Positions 7,788 to 16,158 of a stretch of DNA of 38,795 bases are shown piece after piece. Every line of letters begins with the position of its first letter. Positions within the stretch are counted from its first letter, which is position 1. Made by a program: the position numbers and the translations under genes. Source of the stretch: Anaeromyxobacter sp. PSR-1 (lineage in GTDB: Bacteria; Myxococcota; Myxococcia; Myxococcales; Anaeromyxobacteraceae); the NCBI RefSeq assembly GCF_000964525.1, contig NZ_BAZG01000026.1, positions 1 to 38,795 on the forward strand, given 5' to 3'. The notes beneath the pieces are model-generated. The model was not told where the DNA came from and did not search any database. It saw only the letters and a program-made list of their open reading frames with translations.

Positions 7788-9080
7788 TCAGGAGGGCCGC
7801 GCTGCGGGCGCGGGGCGACGGGTCACCAGCAGCATGGCGAGCAGCACCGCGATCCCGCCGAGCGTGAGCGCCGCGTCGGTGAGGAGCACGCCGCGCGCCT
7901 CGGCGATCCCGAGCGTCCGGTGCAGCCAGGCGCCGCCCAGGCCGTCGGCGGCGGTGACGTAGCTGATGGCGAGGTTGGCGGAGGCGTTGAAGAGCGCGTA
8001 CTTCGTGGCGGTGGCGGCCGAGAGCCCCACCATCTCGAGCACCATGCCGGCCCAGGTGGCGAAGGCGATGCCGCCGGCGAACAGGTACGTGAACGTGCCC
8101 CAGGCGTAGGTCCACTCGGTCATGGGCGCGGCGGCCATCGCGACGGCGCACAGCGCCGTCAGCCCGCCGGAGGCGGCGTACGCGACGCGCCGGCTCATCC
8201 GGTCGGCGAGGACGCCGCCCAGCAGCGCCCCCACCGCGCTGGCGATGCCGCCGCCCACGCCGTTCGCCATCCCGACCAGCCGCGCGCTCGCGCCGTACTG
8301 CTCGGAGATGCCGGTGAACAGGTTGGACAGCGCCTGGCACCCGACCGGGGCGAGGCAGATGACGAGGCCGGTGAAGCCCTCGCGGCTGCGCACCGTGGAC
8401 CAGAGGTCGCGCAGCATCGCGGCGAGGTGCCGGGCGGTGGCGCGGGCCAGGCCGTGCGCCGCCCGGACCGCCGGGTCCACCAGGCGCGGCTCGACGATGC
8501 GCAGCGCGAACGCGGCGCCGACGAGCACGAGCGCGGCCAGCGTCAGCCCCGCGGCCCGCGGGGAGATCGCGTCCGAGACCAGGATCGCCACCGCGCCGAG
8601 CAGCCCGGTGCTGCCGACGTTCGAGGCCATGGCGAACCCGCCCACCTTGCCCTTGTCGGCGAAGCGGGTGGTCGTGGCCATGAGCGCGTTGTTGGCGGCG
8701 TGGCCGGTGGTGGCCGCCGCCTGGAGCGCGGTGAGCAGCGCCGCGAACAGCGGCAGGTTCGCGAGCGGGTCCGGGAGCGCCGAGATCACCGCCAGCAGCG
8801 CGGCGGTGGTGGCGGCCATGGCGAGGTACCAGATCTTGCGGTACGCGCCGAGGTCCAGCACCGGGATCCACAGCAGCTTGAACGCGTGCGCCAGGTTCGC
8901 GCCGGCCGCCACCGCGGCGATGGCCTCGATGGAGAAGCCGCGCCGCTCCATCCAGAACGGCACGCCCAGCGAGAGGTAGCCGACCGCCGCGCCGAACGGG
9001 AAGTCGAGGAACAGGAAGATCCAGGGCGGGGTCGGCTTCGCGGGATCGGCCGGGGCGGGGCCGGCGGGCGGGGTGGTCAC
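7788..9080 (-). CDS. MFS transporter (AmpG-like)
   Basis: A 430-residue protein from a GTG at 9080, with about twelve transmembrane segments and a soluble loop near residues 195-225. The first helices (FLDFPFGAAVGYLSLGVPFWMERRGFS, given here only in outline from about residue 24) and the motif KLLWIPVLD resemble AmpG-type major facilitators, which import peptidoglycan fragments or related solutes. The central loop includes a LADRMSRR sequence (the MFS motif A counterpart in the second half). I cannot assign a substrate. It begins 33 bp after the end of aminopeptidase N and precedes the CLC gene, so these three are probably one transcription unit, although their functions do not obviously connect. 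Confidence 0.85.
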   Translation of the reverse strand: MTTPPAGPAPADPAKPTPPWIFLFLDFPFGAAVGYLSLGVPFWMERRGFSIEAIAAVAAGANLAHAFKLLWIPVLDLGAYRKIWYLAMAATTAALLAVISALPDPLANLPLFAALLTALQAAATTGHAANNALMATTTRFADKGKVGGFAMASNVGSTGLLGAVAILVSDAISPRAAGLTLAALVLVGAAFALRIVEPRLVDPAVRAAHGLARATARHLAAMLRDLWSTVRSREGFTGLVICLAPVGCQALSNLFTGISEQYGASARLVGMANGVGGGIASAVGALLGGVLADRMSRRVAYAASGGLTALCAVAMAAAPMTEWTYAWGTFTYLFAGGIAFATWAGMVLEMVGLSAATATKYALFNASANLAISYVTAADGLGGAWLHRTLGIAEARGVLLTDAALTLGGIAVLLAMLLVTRRPAPAARPS

Positions 9081-9113
9081 GGCGGCGGATTGTAGCGGCT
9101 CGCGGCCGGCGCG

Positions 9114-11693
9114 CTACCGTCCGCCCCGCGCCAGCCACGCGCCGACCTGGGCGGTGGTCCGCTCGCGCAGCTCCACGTCCTGGCGCAGCCGCTCCAGCGT
9201 CTGCGCGATGGCCTGGCGCGCCTCCTCCACCGGGTTGGCGGCCAGGAACGCCTCGGCCTCCTCCAGCTCCCGCCGCTCCACCAGCGCCCCCAGCCCCTCC
9301 ACCACGCGGCGCAGCAGCATGGGCGCGCCGTGCACGCGCGCGAGCAGCGCGCCCCACTCGCCCCGCAGCCGGGCCCAGTAGGGTCCGCGCGCGGTCCGGT
9401 TCGCGAGCAGCGCGGCCGAGTACGAGGCGACGTCCTGCAGCGGCACGTCCTCGCCGCCGAGCAGCACCTCGATCCCGCGGGCGGCCAGCACCGGATCCTC
9501 GAACGCGGCCTGCGCGAGCAGGTAGCGGCGGCGGAAGGCGGGGTCGGCCTCCTTGCGGAACAGCTTCTGGAAGGCCTCGAAGCGCGCCGCGTCGCCGTCG
9601 CGCGCCACCATGGCCACGAGCGCGTCGTGCAGGTTCGGCTCCACCGCGGCGCGGTCGCCGGCGAGCCAGCGATCGAGCCGCGCGCGGGCCTCCTGCGCCG
9701 GCCCGGGCGCGCGGCCCACGAGCCCGAGCGCGCGCACCGCGGCGGCGCGGCGGAGCCGCACCGTGTCCGGCTCGCCGTGCGCCGCGTCCCAGCCGGTGGC
9801 GGCGAGCTGCGGCGCGAACAGGCGCGCCACGAAGCCCCGCAGCGCCGGACGGTCCGCGTCCGCCACCAGCCGGTGCTCCACCGTGGCGAGCCGCGCCACC
9901 AGCTCGTCGAGGACCGCGTGGTCCTCCTCGCCGGCGAACCCGGCGCACAGGTCGAGGAACGCCCCGATCTCGCGCGCGCCGGACCGCACCAGCGCCCACT
10001 CGTCGGAGAGGAGCTGGATCCGCTCCGCGGGCGCGAGCGCCGCCAGGTTGCGGCCCAGCGCCGCGAGGCAGGCGGCGTCGTACTTCACCCGGAAGAAGCC
10101 GGTGGCGCCCGCGTTCGCGCACAGCCAGTCCGGCTCGCCCTCGCCGGCGAGCGTCACCTCGGCGGTCCGGCCGCGCAGCAGCACCCGCTGCTCGGTCACC
10201 TTCCCGCCCTGCCCCACCCGCAGCACCAGCGGCACCGGCCACCCGGCGGCCGGCTCCTCCCCGGCCCGCGCCGGATCCGACCAGAAGCGCTGCTGCTCGA
10301 GGCGCAGCGTGCGGCCGGCGCGCGAGACCGTGACGAGCGGGAAGCCGGGCTGGCGGATCCAGGCGTTGGCGAGCTCGACCACCGGCTCGCGCGACGCCTC
10401 GGCGAGCGCGCCCCAGAGGTCGTCCGCCACCGCGTTCGCGCGGGCGTGGCGGCGCATGTACAGCCGGATGCCGTCGCGGAAGCGCTCCTCGCCGAGGTAG
10501 CCCTCGATCATGCGGAGCACCGCCCCGCCCTTCTCGTAGGTGATGAGGTCGAACGCCTCGCCGGCCTCGGCGACGTTGTTCACGTCGGCGCGGATCGGGT
10601 GGGTGGAGCGGAGCGCGTCGAGGTGCATCGCCGCCGCCTTGCCCTGGTCGAACTCCAGCCACACCCGCCAGCCCGGGTTCCAGGCGTCCACGATCTTGAA
10701 GGCCATCCAGGTGGCGAACGCCTCGTTGAGCCAGAGGTCGTCCCACCACGTCATGGTCACCCAGTTGCCGAACCACTGGTGGGCGAGCTCGTGCGTCACC
10801 ACCTCCGCCACCCGCTTCTTCTGCGCCAGCGAGGCGGTGGCCGGGTCGAGCAGCAGCGCCACCTCGCGGTAGGTGACGAGGCCCGCGTTCTCCATCGCGC
10901 CCGCCTCGAACTCGGGCAGGCCGGCCTGGTCGAGCTTGCCGAACGCGTACGGCACGCCGAAGTAGTCCTCGAGCCGCGGCAGCACCTCCACCGCCACGTC
11001 CTGGCCGAAGCCGGTGAGCCCCAGCTTCTCCGGCGAGGCCCAGGTGCGCACCGGGATCCCGCGCACCGAGACCTCCGGCAGCGCCTCCAGCCGGCCCACC
11101 ACCAGCGCCACGAGGTAGGTGGGGAGCGGCGGGGTCTCGGCGAAGCGCACCCGCCGGACGGCGCGGCGCTCGACCTCGAGCTCCTCGACCTGCTCCGGCC
11201 GCCCGTTGGACAGCACCACCGCGTCGCGCGGCGCCTCGACGGTGAGCCGCCACGGCGCCTTGAAGCCCGGCTCGTCCAGGCACGGGAACACCCGGCGCGC
11301 GTCGGCGGCCTCGAACTGCGTCGCGGCGAGCCCCGGGCCGGCCAGGTACAGGCCGCGCAGGCCGTTGACGATGGCGCCCGCGAACTCCAGCTCGAGCACG
11401 GCCGGGCCCGCGGGAACCGGCGCGTCGAAGGACAGCACCGCCGTCTCGCTCGCCGTGGCCAGCCGCACCGCCGCCTCGCGCCGGCCCCCGCCGGCCGTCA
11501 CCGCGGCGCTGGGGATCTCGAGGGCGGCCGCGTGCAGCACCAGCTCGGACGTCGGGGCGGCGAGCGCGAGCCCGATCCGGATCCGGCCGGTGAAGCGCCT
11601 GCCGTCCAGGTCCACCGCCAGGCTCGCCTCGTAGGCGGTCGGGCGGACGGTGGTGGGCAGGCGGAAGTTGCGGTCGTCGGTCGGGTGCGCCAT
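9114..11693 (-). CDS. pepN: Aminopeptidase N (M1 zinc metallopeptidase)
   Basis: An 859-residue protein, the usual length for M1 aminopeptidases. The ATG at 11693 has GGAGACGAG upstream and gives the expected N-terminus (NFRLPTTVRPTAYEASL). The exopeptidase motif GAMEN is at 265-269. The zinc site HELAH is at 301-305 with the third ligand Glu324 in WLNEAFATW, the standard HExxH-x18-E spacing. A catalytic Tyr is expected in the FDLITYEKGGAVL segment. The C-terminal helical ERAP-like domain is complete. No signal peptide is visible, so it is probably a cytoplasmic enzyme that trims peptides from the N-terminus. It is divergent from the zinc alcohol dehydrogenase across a 208-bp region. Confidence 0.96.
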   Translation of the reverse strand: MAHPTDDRNFRLPTTVRPTAYEASLAVDLDGRRFTGRIRIGLALAAPTSELVLHAAALEIPSAAVTAGGGRREAAVRLATASETAVLSFDAPVPAGPAVLELEFAGAIVNGLRGLYLAGPGLAATQFEAADARRVFPCLDEPGFKAPWRLTVEAPRDAVVLSNGRPEQVEELEVERRAVRRVRFAETPPLPTYLVALVVGRLEALPEVSVRGIPVRTWASPEKLGLTGFGQDVAVEVLPRLEDYFGVPYAFGKLDQAGLPEFEAGAMENAGLVTYREVALLLDPATASLAQKKRVAEVVTHELAHQWFGNWVTMTWWDDLWLNEAFATWMAFKIVDAWNPGWRVWLEFDQGKAAAMHLDALRSTHPIRADVNNVAEAGEAFDLITYEKGGAVLRMIEGYLGEERFRDGIRLYMRRHARANAVADDLWGALAEASREPVVELANAWIRQPGFPLVTVSRAGRTLRLEQQRFWSDPARAGEEPAAGWPVPLVLRVGQGGKVTEQRVLLRGRTAEVTLAGEGEPDWLCANAGATGFFRVKYDAACLAALGRNLAALAPAERIQLLSDEWALVRSGAREIGAFLDLCAGFAGEEDHAVLDELVARLATVEHRLVADADRPALRGFVARLFAPQLAATGWDAAHGEPDTVRLRRAAAVRALGLVGRAPGPAQEARARLDRWLAGDRAAVEPNLHDALVAMVARDGDAARFEAFQKLFRKEADPAFRRRYLLAQAAFEDPVLAARGIEVLLGGEDVPLQDVASYSAALLANRTARGPYWARLRGEWGALLARVHGAPMLLRRVVEGLGALVERRELEEAEAFLAANPVEEARQAIAQTLERLRQDVELRERTTAQVGAWLARGGR

Positions 11694-11865
11694 CTCGTCT
11701 CCGGTGCGTGAATCCCGGCCGGCAGCATGCGGCCCGGGGCGGGGCCGGGGCAACGAGAAGATGCGGCTCCCCCCGGCGTGGCTGACCGGTGCGGCCGGGA
11801 CCCGGGGTCGGGTCGCACGGTCCGTCCGGCGCCGCCCCGCGGCCGAGGGCCCCCGCCCCGCCGCC

Positions 11866-11902
11866 TTGACCGGCTCCCCCGCACGGTGTTCCGTCGAGCG
11901 CA
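11866..11902 (+). promoter_or_regulatory. Candidate promoter of the alcohol dehydrogenase gene
   Basis: TTGACC (11866-11871) is a good -35 element. With a 17-bp spacer the -10 would be TTCCGT (11889-11894), which is weak. Transcription would begin within one or two bases of the ATG at 11902. The bases just upstream of the ATG have no convincing Shine-Dalgarno sequence, so the message may be leaderless. Confidence 0.35.
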
Positions 11903-12885
11903 TGCGCGCGATGGTCCTCGTCCGCCCCGGTACCCCGCTCGCCGCGGCGGAGCTCCCCGATCCCGTGCCCGGCCCCGGCGAGCTGCGGCTGCGCGTCGGC
12001 GCCTGCGGCGTGTGCCGGACCGACCTGCACGTCGCCGACGGCGAGCTGCCGGACCCGAAGCTGCCGCTCGTGCTCGGCCACGAGATCGTGGGGCGCGTGG
12101 ATCGGGTCGGGCCCGGCGTCACCCGGTTCCGGCCCGGCGATCGGGTGGGCGTGCCGTGGCTGGGCTGGACGTGCGGCCGGTGCGCGGCCTGCCGGAGCGG
12201 CCGCGAGAACCTGTGCAGCGCGGCGCGGTTCACCGGCTACCACCGCGACGGCGGCTACGCCGAGCTGGCGGTGGCGGACGCGCGCTACGCGTTCGGCATC
12301 CCGGGCGACTACGAGGACGCGGACGCGGCGCCGCTGCTCTGCGCCGGCCTCATCGGGCACCGCGCCTGGGCGCCGGTCCGCGGCGCGCAGCGGCTCGGCC
12401 TCTACGGCTTCGGGGCCGCGGCGCACCTGGTGGTGCAGCTCGCGCGGCACGCCGGGCAGCGCGTGTTCGCGTTCACCCGCGCCGGGGACGCGGAGGCGCA
12501 GGCGTTCGCGCTCCAGCTCGGGGCCGAGTGGGCCGGCGCCTCGGGCGACGTGCCGCCCGAGCCGCTCGACGCGGCCATCCTGTTCGCGCCGGTGGGCGCG
12601 CTCGTCCCGATCGCGCTCCGCGACGTGGTGCCGGGCGGCACCGTGGTCTGCGCCGGCATCCACATGAGCGACATCCCCTCGTTCCCGTACGCGCTGCTCT
12701 GGGGCGAGCGGACGCTCCGCTCGGTCGCGAACCTCACCCGCGCCGACGGCGACGCGCTGCTCGCGCTCGCGCCCGAGGTCCCGCTCCGCACCGAGGTCGT
12801 CCCGTATCCGCTGGAGCGGGCCAACGACGCGCTCGCCGACCTGCGCGCCGGCCGGCTGCGCGGGGCGGCGGTGCTGGTGCCGTGA
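11902..12885 (+). CDS. Zinc-dependent alcohol dehydrogenase family protein
   Basis: A 327-residue medium-chain dehydrogenase. The catalytic zinc region has CGVCRTDLH (Cys38) and GHEIVG (His60, Glu61), and a further Cys in APLLCAGL is the likely third ligand. The structural zinc loop Cys91/94/97/105 (CGRCAACRSGRENLC) is complete. The nucleotide-binding segment reads LYGFGAAAHLVVQLA. It oxidises alcohols or reduces aldehydes with NAD(P)H; the substrate is unknown. The ATG at 11902 is used; a second ATG at 11911 is possible. The long frame upstream of 11902 is non-coding. It stands alone, divergent from pepN and 264 bp before an acyl-CoA dehydrogenase. Confidence 0.93.
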   Translation: MRAMVLVRPGTPLAAAELPDPVPGPGELRLRVGACGVCRTDLHVADGELPDPKLPLVLGHEIVGRVDRVGPGVTRFRPGDRVGVPWLGWTCGRCAACRSGRENLCSAARFTGYHRDGGYAELAVADARYAFGIPGDYEDADAAPLLCAGLIGHRAWAPVRGAQRLGLYGFGAAAHLVVQLARHAGQRVFAFTRAGDAEAQAFALQLGAEWAGASGDVPPEPLDAAILFAPVGALVPIALRDVVPGGTVVCAGIHMSDIPSFPYALLWGERTLRSVANLTRADGDALLALAPEVPLRTEVVPYPLERANDALADLRAGRLRGAAVLVP

Positions 12886-13149
12886 GCGGCCGGGGCCGCA
12901 TTCACGGTCCGTGACGGGTGCTCGCGCGACCGGCGCTCCTGGTTCGACGGGGCTCACCATGAGCGGATTCCGCAGCGCCCTCTCCTCCCTCACGCGCGCG
13001 CCCGCCCGGCCGCCCCATCGCCGCTCCGCTGGAACCTCGAAGGGGGCTGGCCGGTCCCGTTGTGCGGCCGGCGCAGCGCGTTAGCTTGATTACAGAATCG
13101 ACAGGCCGCCGCACCCCCGAGGGCGGCAGGCCGAGCGAGCGAGGACGCC
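12886..13149 (+). other. Intergenic region between the dehydrogenase genes
   Basis: The region starts with GCGGC-CGGG-GCCGC (12886-12899) directly after the stop, followed by the perfect odd palindrome TCACGG-T-CCGTGA (12902-12914). These may be a terminator and an operator. A less GC-rich stretch, TTAGCTTGATTACAGAAT (13081-13098), is the most promoter-like part and lies about 50 bp before the acyl-CoA dehydrogenase. A 40-codon frame at 12959-13081 has no ribosome site and I do not call it a gene. Confidence 0.4.
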
Positions 13150-15093
13150 ATGACCGAGTCCGTTCACGCCGGCGACGAGATCCGCCGTTCCCGCGAGGTG
13201 GCCGAGGCCTCGCGCGAGGCCGAGTGGAGGGGGGCCGGGTTCCTGCGCGACCTGTTCCTCGGACGCTTCCGCATCGGGCTCATCCACCCCTACCCGCTGG
13301 GCGGGCAGGAGCGCCCGGAGTTCGCCCGCTGGTACGGCGCGTTCGAGTCGTTCCTGCGCGAGCAGGTGGACCCGGTCGCGATCGACGAGACCGGCGAGTA
13401 CCCGCCGCACGTGATGGAGGGCCTGCGCAAGCTGGGCGCCTTCGGGATGAAGATCCCGGTGGAGTACGGCGGCCTCGGCTTCGACCAGGTCGAGTACGGG
13501 AAGGTGATGGCGCTGCTGGGGAGCTGGGACGCGAACCTGACCGCGCTGCTCTCGGCCCACCAGTCCATCGGCGTCCCGCAGCCGCTGAAGCTGTTCGGCT
13601 CGGACGCCCTGAAGCACAAGTACCTCCCGCGCATCGCGAGGGGCGCCGTGAGCGCGTTCGCGCTCACCGAGGCCAACGTCGGCTCCGACCCGGCCCGCCT
13701 CGCCACCACCGCCGAGCGGTCGGCGGACGGCACGCACTACGTGCTGAACGGCTCGAAGCTCTGGTGCACCAACGGCACCCTCGCCGAGCTGCTGGTGGTG
13801 ATGGCGCGCGACCCGAAGACCGACGCGATCAGCGCGTTCGTGGTGGAGACCGCCTGGCCGGGCGTGGAGGTGACGCACCGCTGCCGCTTCATGGGCCTGC
13901 GCGCCATCGCGAACGCCGCGCTCCGCTTCACCGACGTGAAGGTCCCGGCCGAGAACCTCATCGGCAAGGAGGGACGCGGCCTCAAGATCGCGCTCACCAC
14001 GCTCAACACCGGGCGGCTCTCGCTGCCCGCGGCGGTGGCCGGCGGCGTGAAGAACGCGCTGGCGCTCTCGCGCACCTGGGCCGCCGCGCGCGTCCAGTGG
14101 GGCCAGGAGATCGGCAAGCACGAGGCCATCACGCACAAGCTCGCCGACATGGCCTCGACGGCGTACGCGATGGAGTCGGTGTCGGACCTGGCGCAGTCGC
14201 TCGCCGATCACGAGGGCTACGACATCCGGCTCGAGGCCGCGGCGGCCAAGGAGTGGAACACCGTCCAGGCCTGGCGGCTCATCGACGAGACCATGCAGAT
14301 CCGCGGCGGCCGCGGGTACGAGACGGAGCGGTCGCTGGCCGCCCGCGGCGAGACGCCGGTCGGCGTGGAGCGCTGGATGCGCGACGCGCGGATCAACCTC
14401 ATCTTCGAGGGCTCCTCGGAGATCATGCACCTGTTCATGGCCCGGGAGGCCGTGGACAAGCACCTGCAGATCGCCGGCGCGCTCATCGACCCGAAGGTGC
14501 CGGTCGGGAAGAAGCTCGCCACGCTGCCGAAGGTGGGCGCGTTCTACGCCACCTGGTACCTCGGCCTGTGGCTGCGCGGCCTCGTCGCCCCGCGCTACGG
14601 CGGCTTCGGCCGGCTGGCGCGCCACCTCCGCTTCGTGGAGCGCTCGAGCCGCAAGCTCGCGCGCGAGATCTTCCACTCGATGGTGGTGTTCCGGGCCGCC
14701 GCCGAGCGCAAGCAGGCGTTCCTGTTCCGGCTGGTGGACATCGCGAACGAGCTGTTCGCCATGTCCGCGAGCGTCGCCCGCGCCGACGCGCTCCGGCGCG
14801 GCGGGCGCCCCGAGGCCGCGGCCGCGGCGCGGCTCGCCGACCAGTTCTGCCTGCGCAGCCGCCGCAAGGTCCGCGCGCTCTTCGGCGCGCTCTGGCACAA
14901 CGACGACGACGCCGCCTACGCCGTCGGCCGCGAGGTGCTGGCCGGCGACCACGCCTGGATCGAGCACGGCGCCATGAGCCTCGACCTCACCGTCGAGGCG
15001 CTGCGCCCCAAGGCCCCGCCCTCCCGCGCCGCGCCCGCGTCCGCCGCCGGGCCCGCGAGACCGGCGGTGCCGGCGGAGGCCGACCCGGTGTGA
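13150..15093 (+). CDS. Acyl-CoA dehydrogenase, VLCAD/ACAD9-like with C-terminal extension
   Basis: A 647-residue protein from the ATG at 13150 with GAGG upstream. The N-terminal two thirds is a full acyl-CoA dehydrogenase: KLGAFGMKIPVEYGGLG, the FAD/substrate motif FALTEANVGSDP, KLWCTNG, and the C-terminal IRGGRGYETE. The base position is Glu420 in NLIFEGSSEI. It would catalyse FAD-dependent alpha,beta-desaturation of fatty acyl-CoA in beta-oxidation and pass electrons to ETF. The extra roughly 180 residues after the catalytic core match the layout of very-long-chain enzymes (VLCAD/ACAD9) that form dimers and associate with membranes. The last 30 residues are Ala/Pro-rich and probably disordered. 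No ETF or thiolase gene is adjacent. Chain length is inferred. Confidence 0.93.
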   Translation: MTESVHAGDEIRRSREVAEASREAEWRGAGFLRDLFLGRFRIGLIHPYPLGGQERPEFARWYGAFESFLREQVDPVAIDETGEYPPHVMEGLRKLGAFGMKIPVEYGGLGFDQVEYGKVMALLGSWDANLTALLSAHQSIGVPQPLKLFGSDALKHKYLPRIARGAVSAFALTEANVGSDPARLATTAERSADGTHYVLNGSKLWCTNGTLAELLVVMARDPKTDAISAFVVETAWPGVEVTHRCRFMGLRAIANAALRFTDVKVPAENLIGKEGRGLKIALTTLNTGRLSLPAAVAGGVKNALALSRTWAAARVQWGQEIGKHEAITHKLADMASTAYAMESVSDLAQSLADHEGYDIRLEAAAAKEWNTVQAWRLIDETMQIRGGRGYETERSLAARGETPVGVERWMRDARINLIFEGSSEIMHLFMAREAVDKHLQIAGALIDPKVPVGKKLATLPKVGAFYATWYLGLWLRGLVAPRYGGFGRLARHLRFVERSSRKLAREIFHSMVVFRAAAERKQAFLFRLVDIANELFAMSASVARADALRRGGRPEAAAAARLADQFCLRSRRKVRALFGALWHNDDDAAYAVGREVLAGDHAWIEHGAMSLDLTVEALRPKAPPSRAAPASAAGPARPAVPAEADPV

Positions 15094-15121
15094 GCCGCCG
15101 CGGCCGCCGGGGTCGGCGCCG

Positions 15122-16120
15122 TCATCCGGCGTCGATCCCGACGAGCCGCTCGCTCAGCGCCCAGAGCCGCTCCGCCGCCTCCGGGTCGATCGCGTGCCGC
15201 GCGACGCCGGTCAGCCGCGTCGCGTCCGCCATCGTGGTCGGGCCGACCTGCGCCGGCATGACCCGGGCGACCTCGCAGCTCTCGCAGTAGACGCCGCCCC
15301 GGCCCTCCAGACGAGGGCTGGTGGCGCACCAGACGATGGTCGCGGCGCCCTGCTCGACGGTCTTGAGCTGGCGCGACGGGTCCCGGATCGGCCGCCCCTG
15401 CGCGTCGAGGACGCCGGCCGCCCGCAGCTCCTGGGCGGAGAGGTGCTTGCCGAGGCCCGTGTCCACGATGGCGCCGGGGTGGAGCGAGAAGGCCCGGAGG
15501 CCCTCCCGCTCGCCGCGCGCGTCCAGCGCGACCGCGAACAGCACGTTGGCGGTCTTCGACTGACCGTACGCAGCCCAGGGGTGGTAGGGCCGCCGCTGGA
15601 AGTTCGGATCGTCGAACACGACGGCCGAGTGGCGGTGCCCGAGGGACGAGACCGAGACCACGCGCGCGCCCTCCGCCCGCCGCAGGGCCGGCCGGAGCCG
15701 CGCCGTGAGCTGGAAGTGGCCGAGGTGGTTGGTGGCGAGCTGCGACTCGTAGCCCCGCGCGTCGCGCGCCAGCGGACACGCCATGATGGCGGCGCAGTTG
15801 ACGAGCACGTGCAGCGGGCGCCGGCTGCCGAGGAAGCGCGCCGCGAACGCGTCGATGGAGGCCGGGTCGAGCAGGTCCATCGGCTCGACCTCCACGCCGC
15901 GCAGGCCCGCCAGCGCGGTCGCGGCGCGCCCCGGATCCCGCGCCGGGACGATCACCCGGGCGCCCGCGGCGGCGAGCGCCCGCGCCGTCTCGCGGCCCAG
16001 GCCGGACGCGCCACCGGTGACGACCGCGACCTTCCCGGAGAGGTCGATGCCTTCGAGGACGTCGTGGGTGGTGGAGGCGGCGCCGAAGCCGGAGCCGATG
16101 GGCCATTGCAGGTCGGTCAT
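15122..16120 (-). CDS. SDR oxidoreductase with altered NNAG motif
   Basis: A 332-residue classical short-chain dehydrogenase. The nucleotide motif TGGASGLG is at 35-42, the active-site pair Tyr185 and Lys189 in YGQSK, and a Ser near 158-159 in VSVSS. The structural motif NNAG is replaced by NCAA (108-111), which is unusual, although the following IMA and the ATNHLGHF segment (Asn131) are kept. It resembles retinol-dehydrogenase/WWOX-like SDRs. It begins 38 bp after the other SDR gene and shares several long stretches with it (ATNHLGHF, YGQSKTANVLFAV), so the two look like diverged duplicates. Both are probably under the TetR repressor encoded divergently. The substrate is unknown. Confidence 0.9.
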   Translation of the reverse strand: MTDLQWPIGSGFGAASTTHDVLEGIDLSGKVAVVTGGASGLGRETARALAAAGARVIVPARDPGRAATALAGLRGVEVEPMDLLDPASIDAFAARFLGSRRPLHVLVNCAAIMACPLARDARGYESQLATNHLGHFQLTARLRPALRRAEGARVVSVSSLGHRHSAVVFDDPNFQRRPYHPWAAYGQSKTANVLFAVALDARGEREGLRAFSLHPGAIVDTGLGKHLSAQELRAAGVLDAQGRPIRDPSRQLKTVEQGAATIVWCATSPRLEGRGGVYCESCEVARVMPAQVGPTTMADATRLTGVARHAIDPEAAERLWALSERLVGIDAG

Positions 16121-16158
16121 GGTTCGCAGCTCCGCGTCCAGGGTTCGAGGCGGTGTCG

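Noticed and set aside
12902-12914. Perfect palindrome TCACGG-T-CCGTGA as an operator
   Set aside because: It lies just after a gene end, beside another stem, and no regulator is adjacent. It could be part of a terminator. Kept only as a note in the gap entry.
5827-12993. An uninterrupted reading frame of 2,388 codons on the minus strand
   Set aside because: It runs in a shadow frame across the CLC, MFS and pepN genes. Its composition is Arg/Ala/Gly/Pro-rich without domains, while the other minus-strand frames give complete known proteins. Long open shadows are expected at this GC content.
12959-13081. A 40-codon frame starting ATGAGCGGATTC
   Set aside because: No ribosome site, Arg/Ala-rich shadow-like composition, and it covers the likely promoter region of the acyl-CoA dehydrogenase gene.
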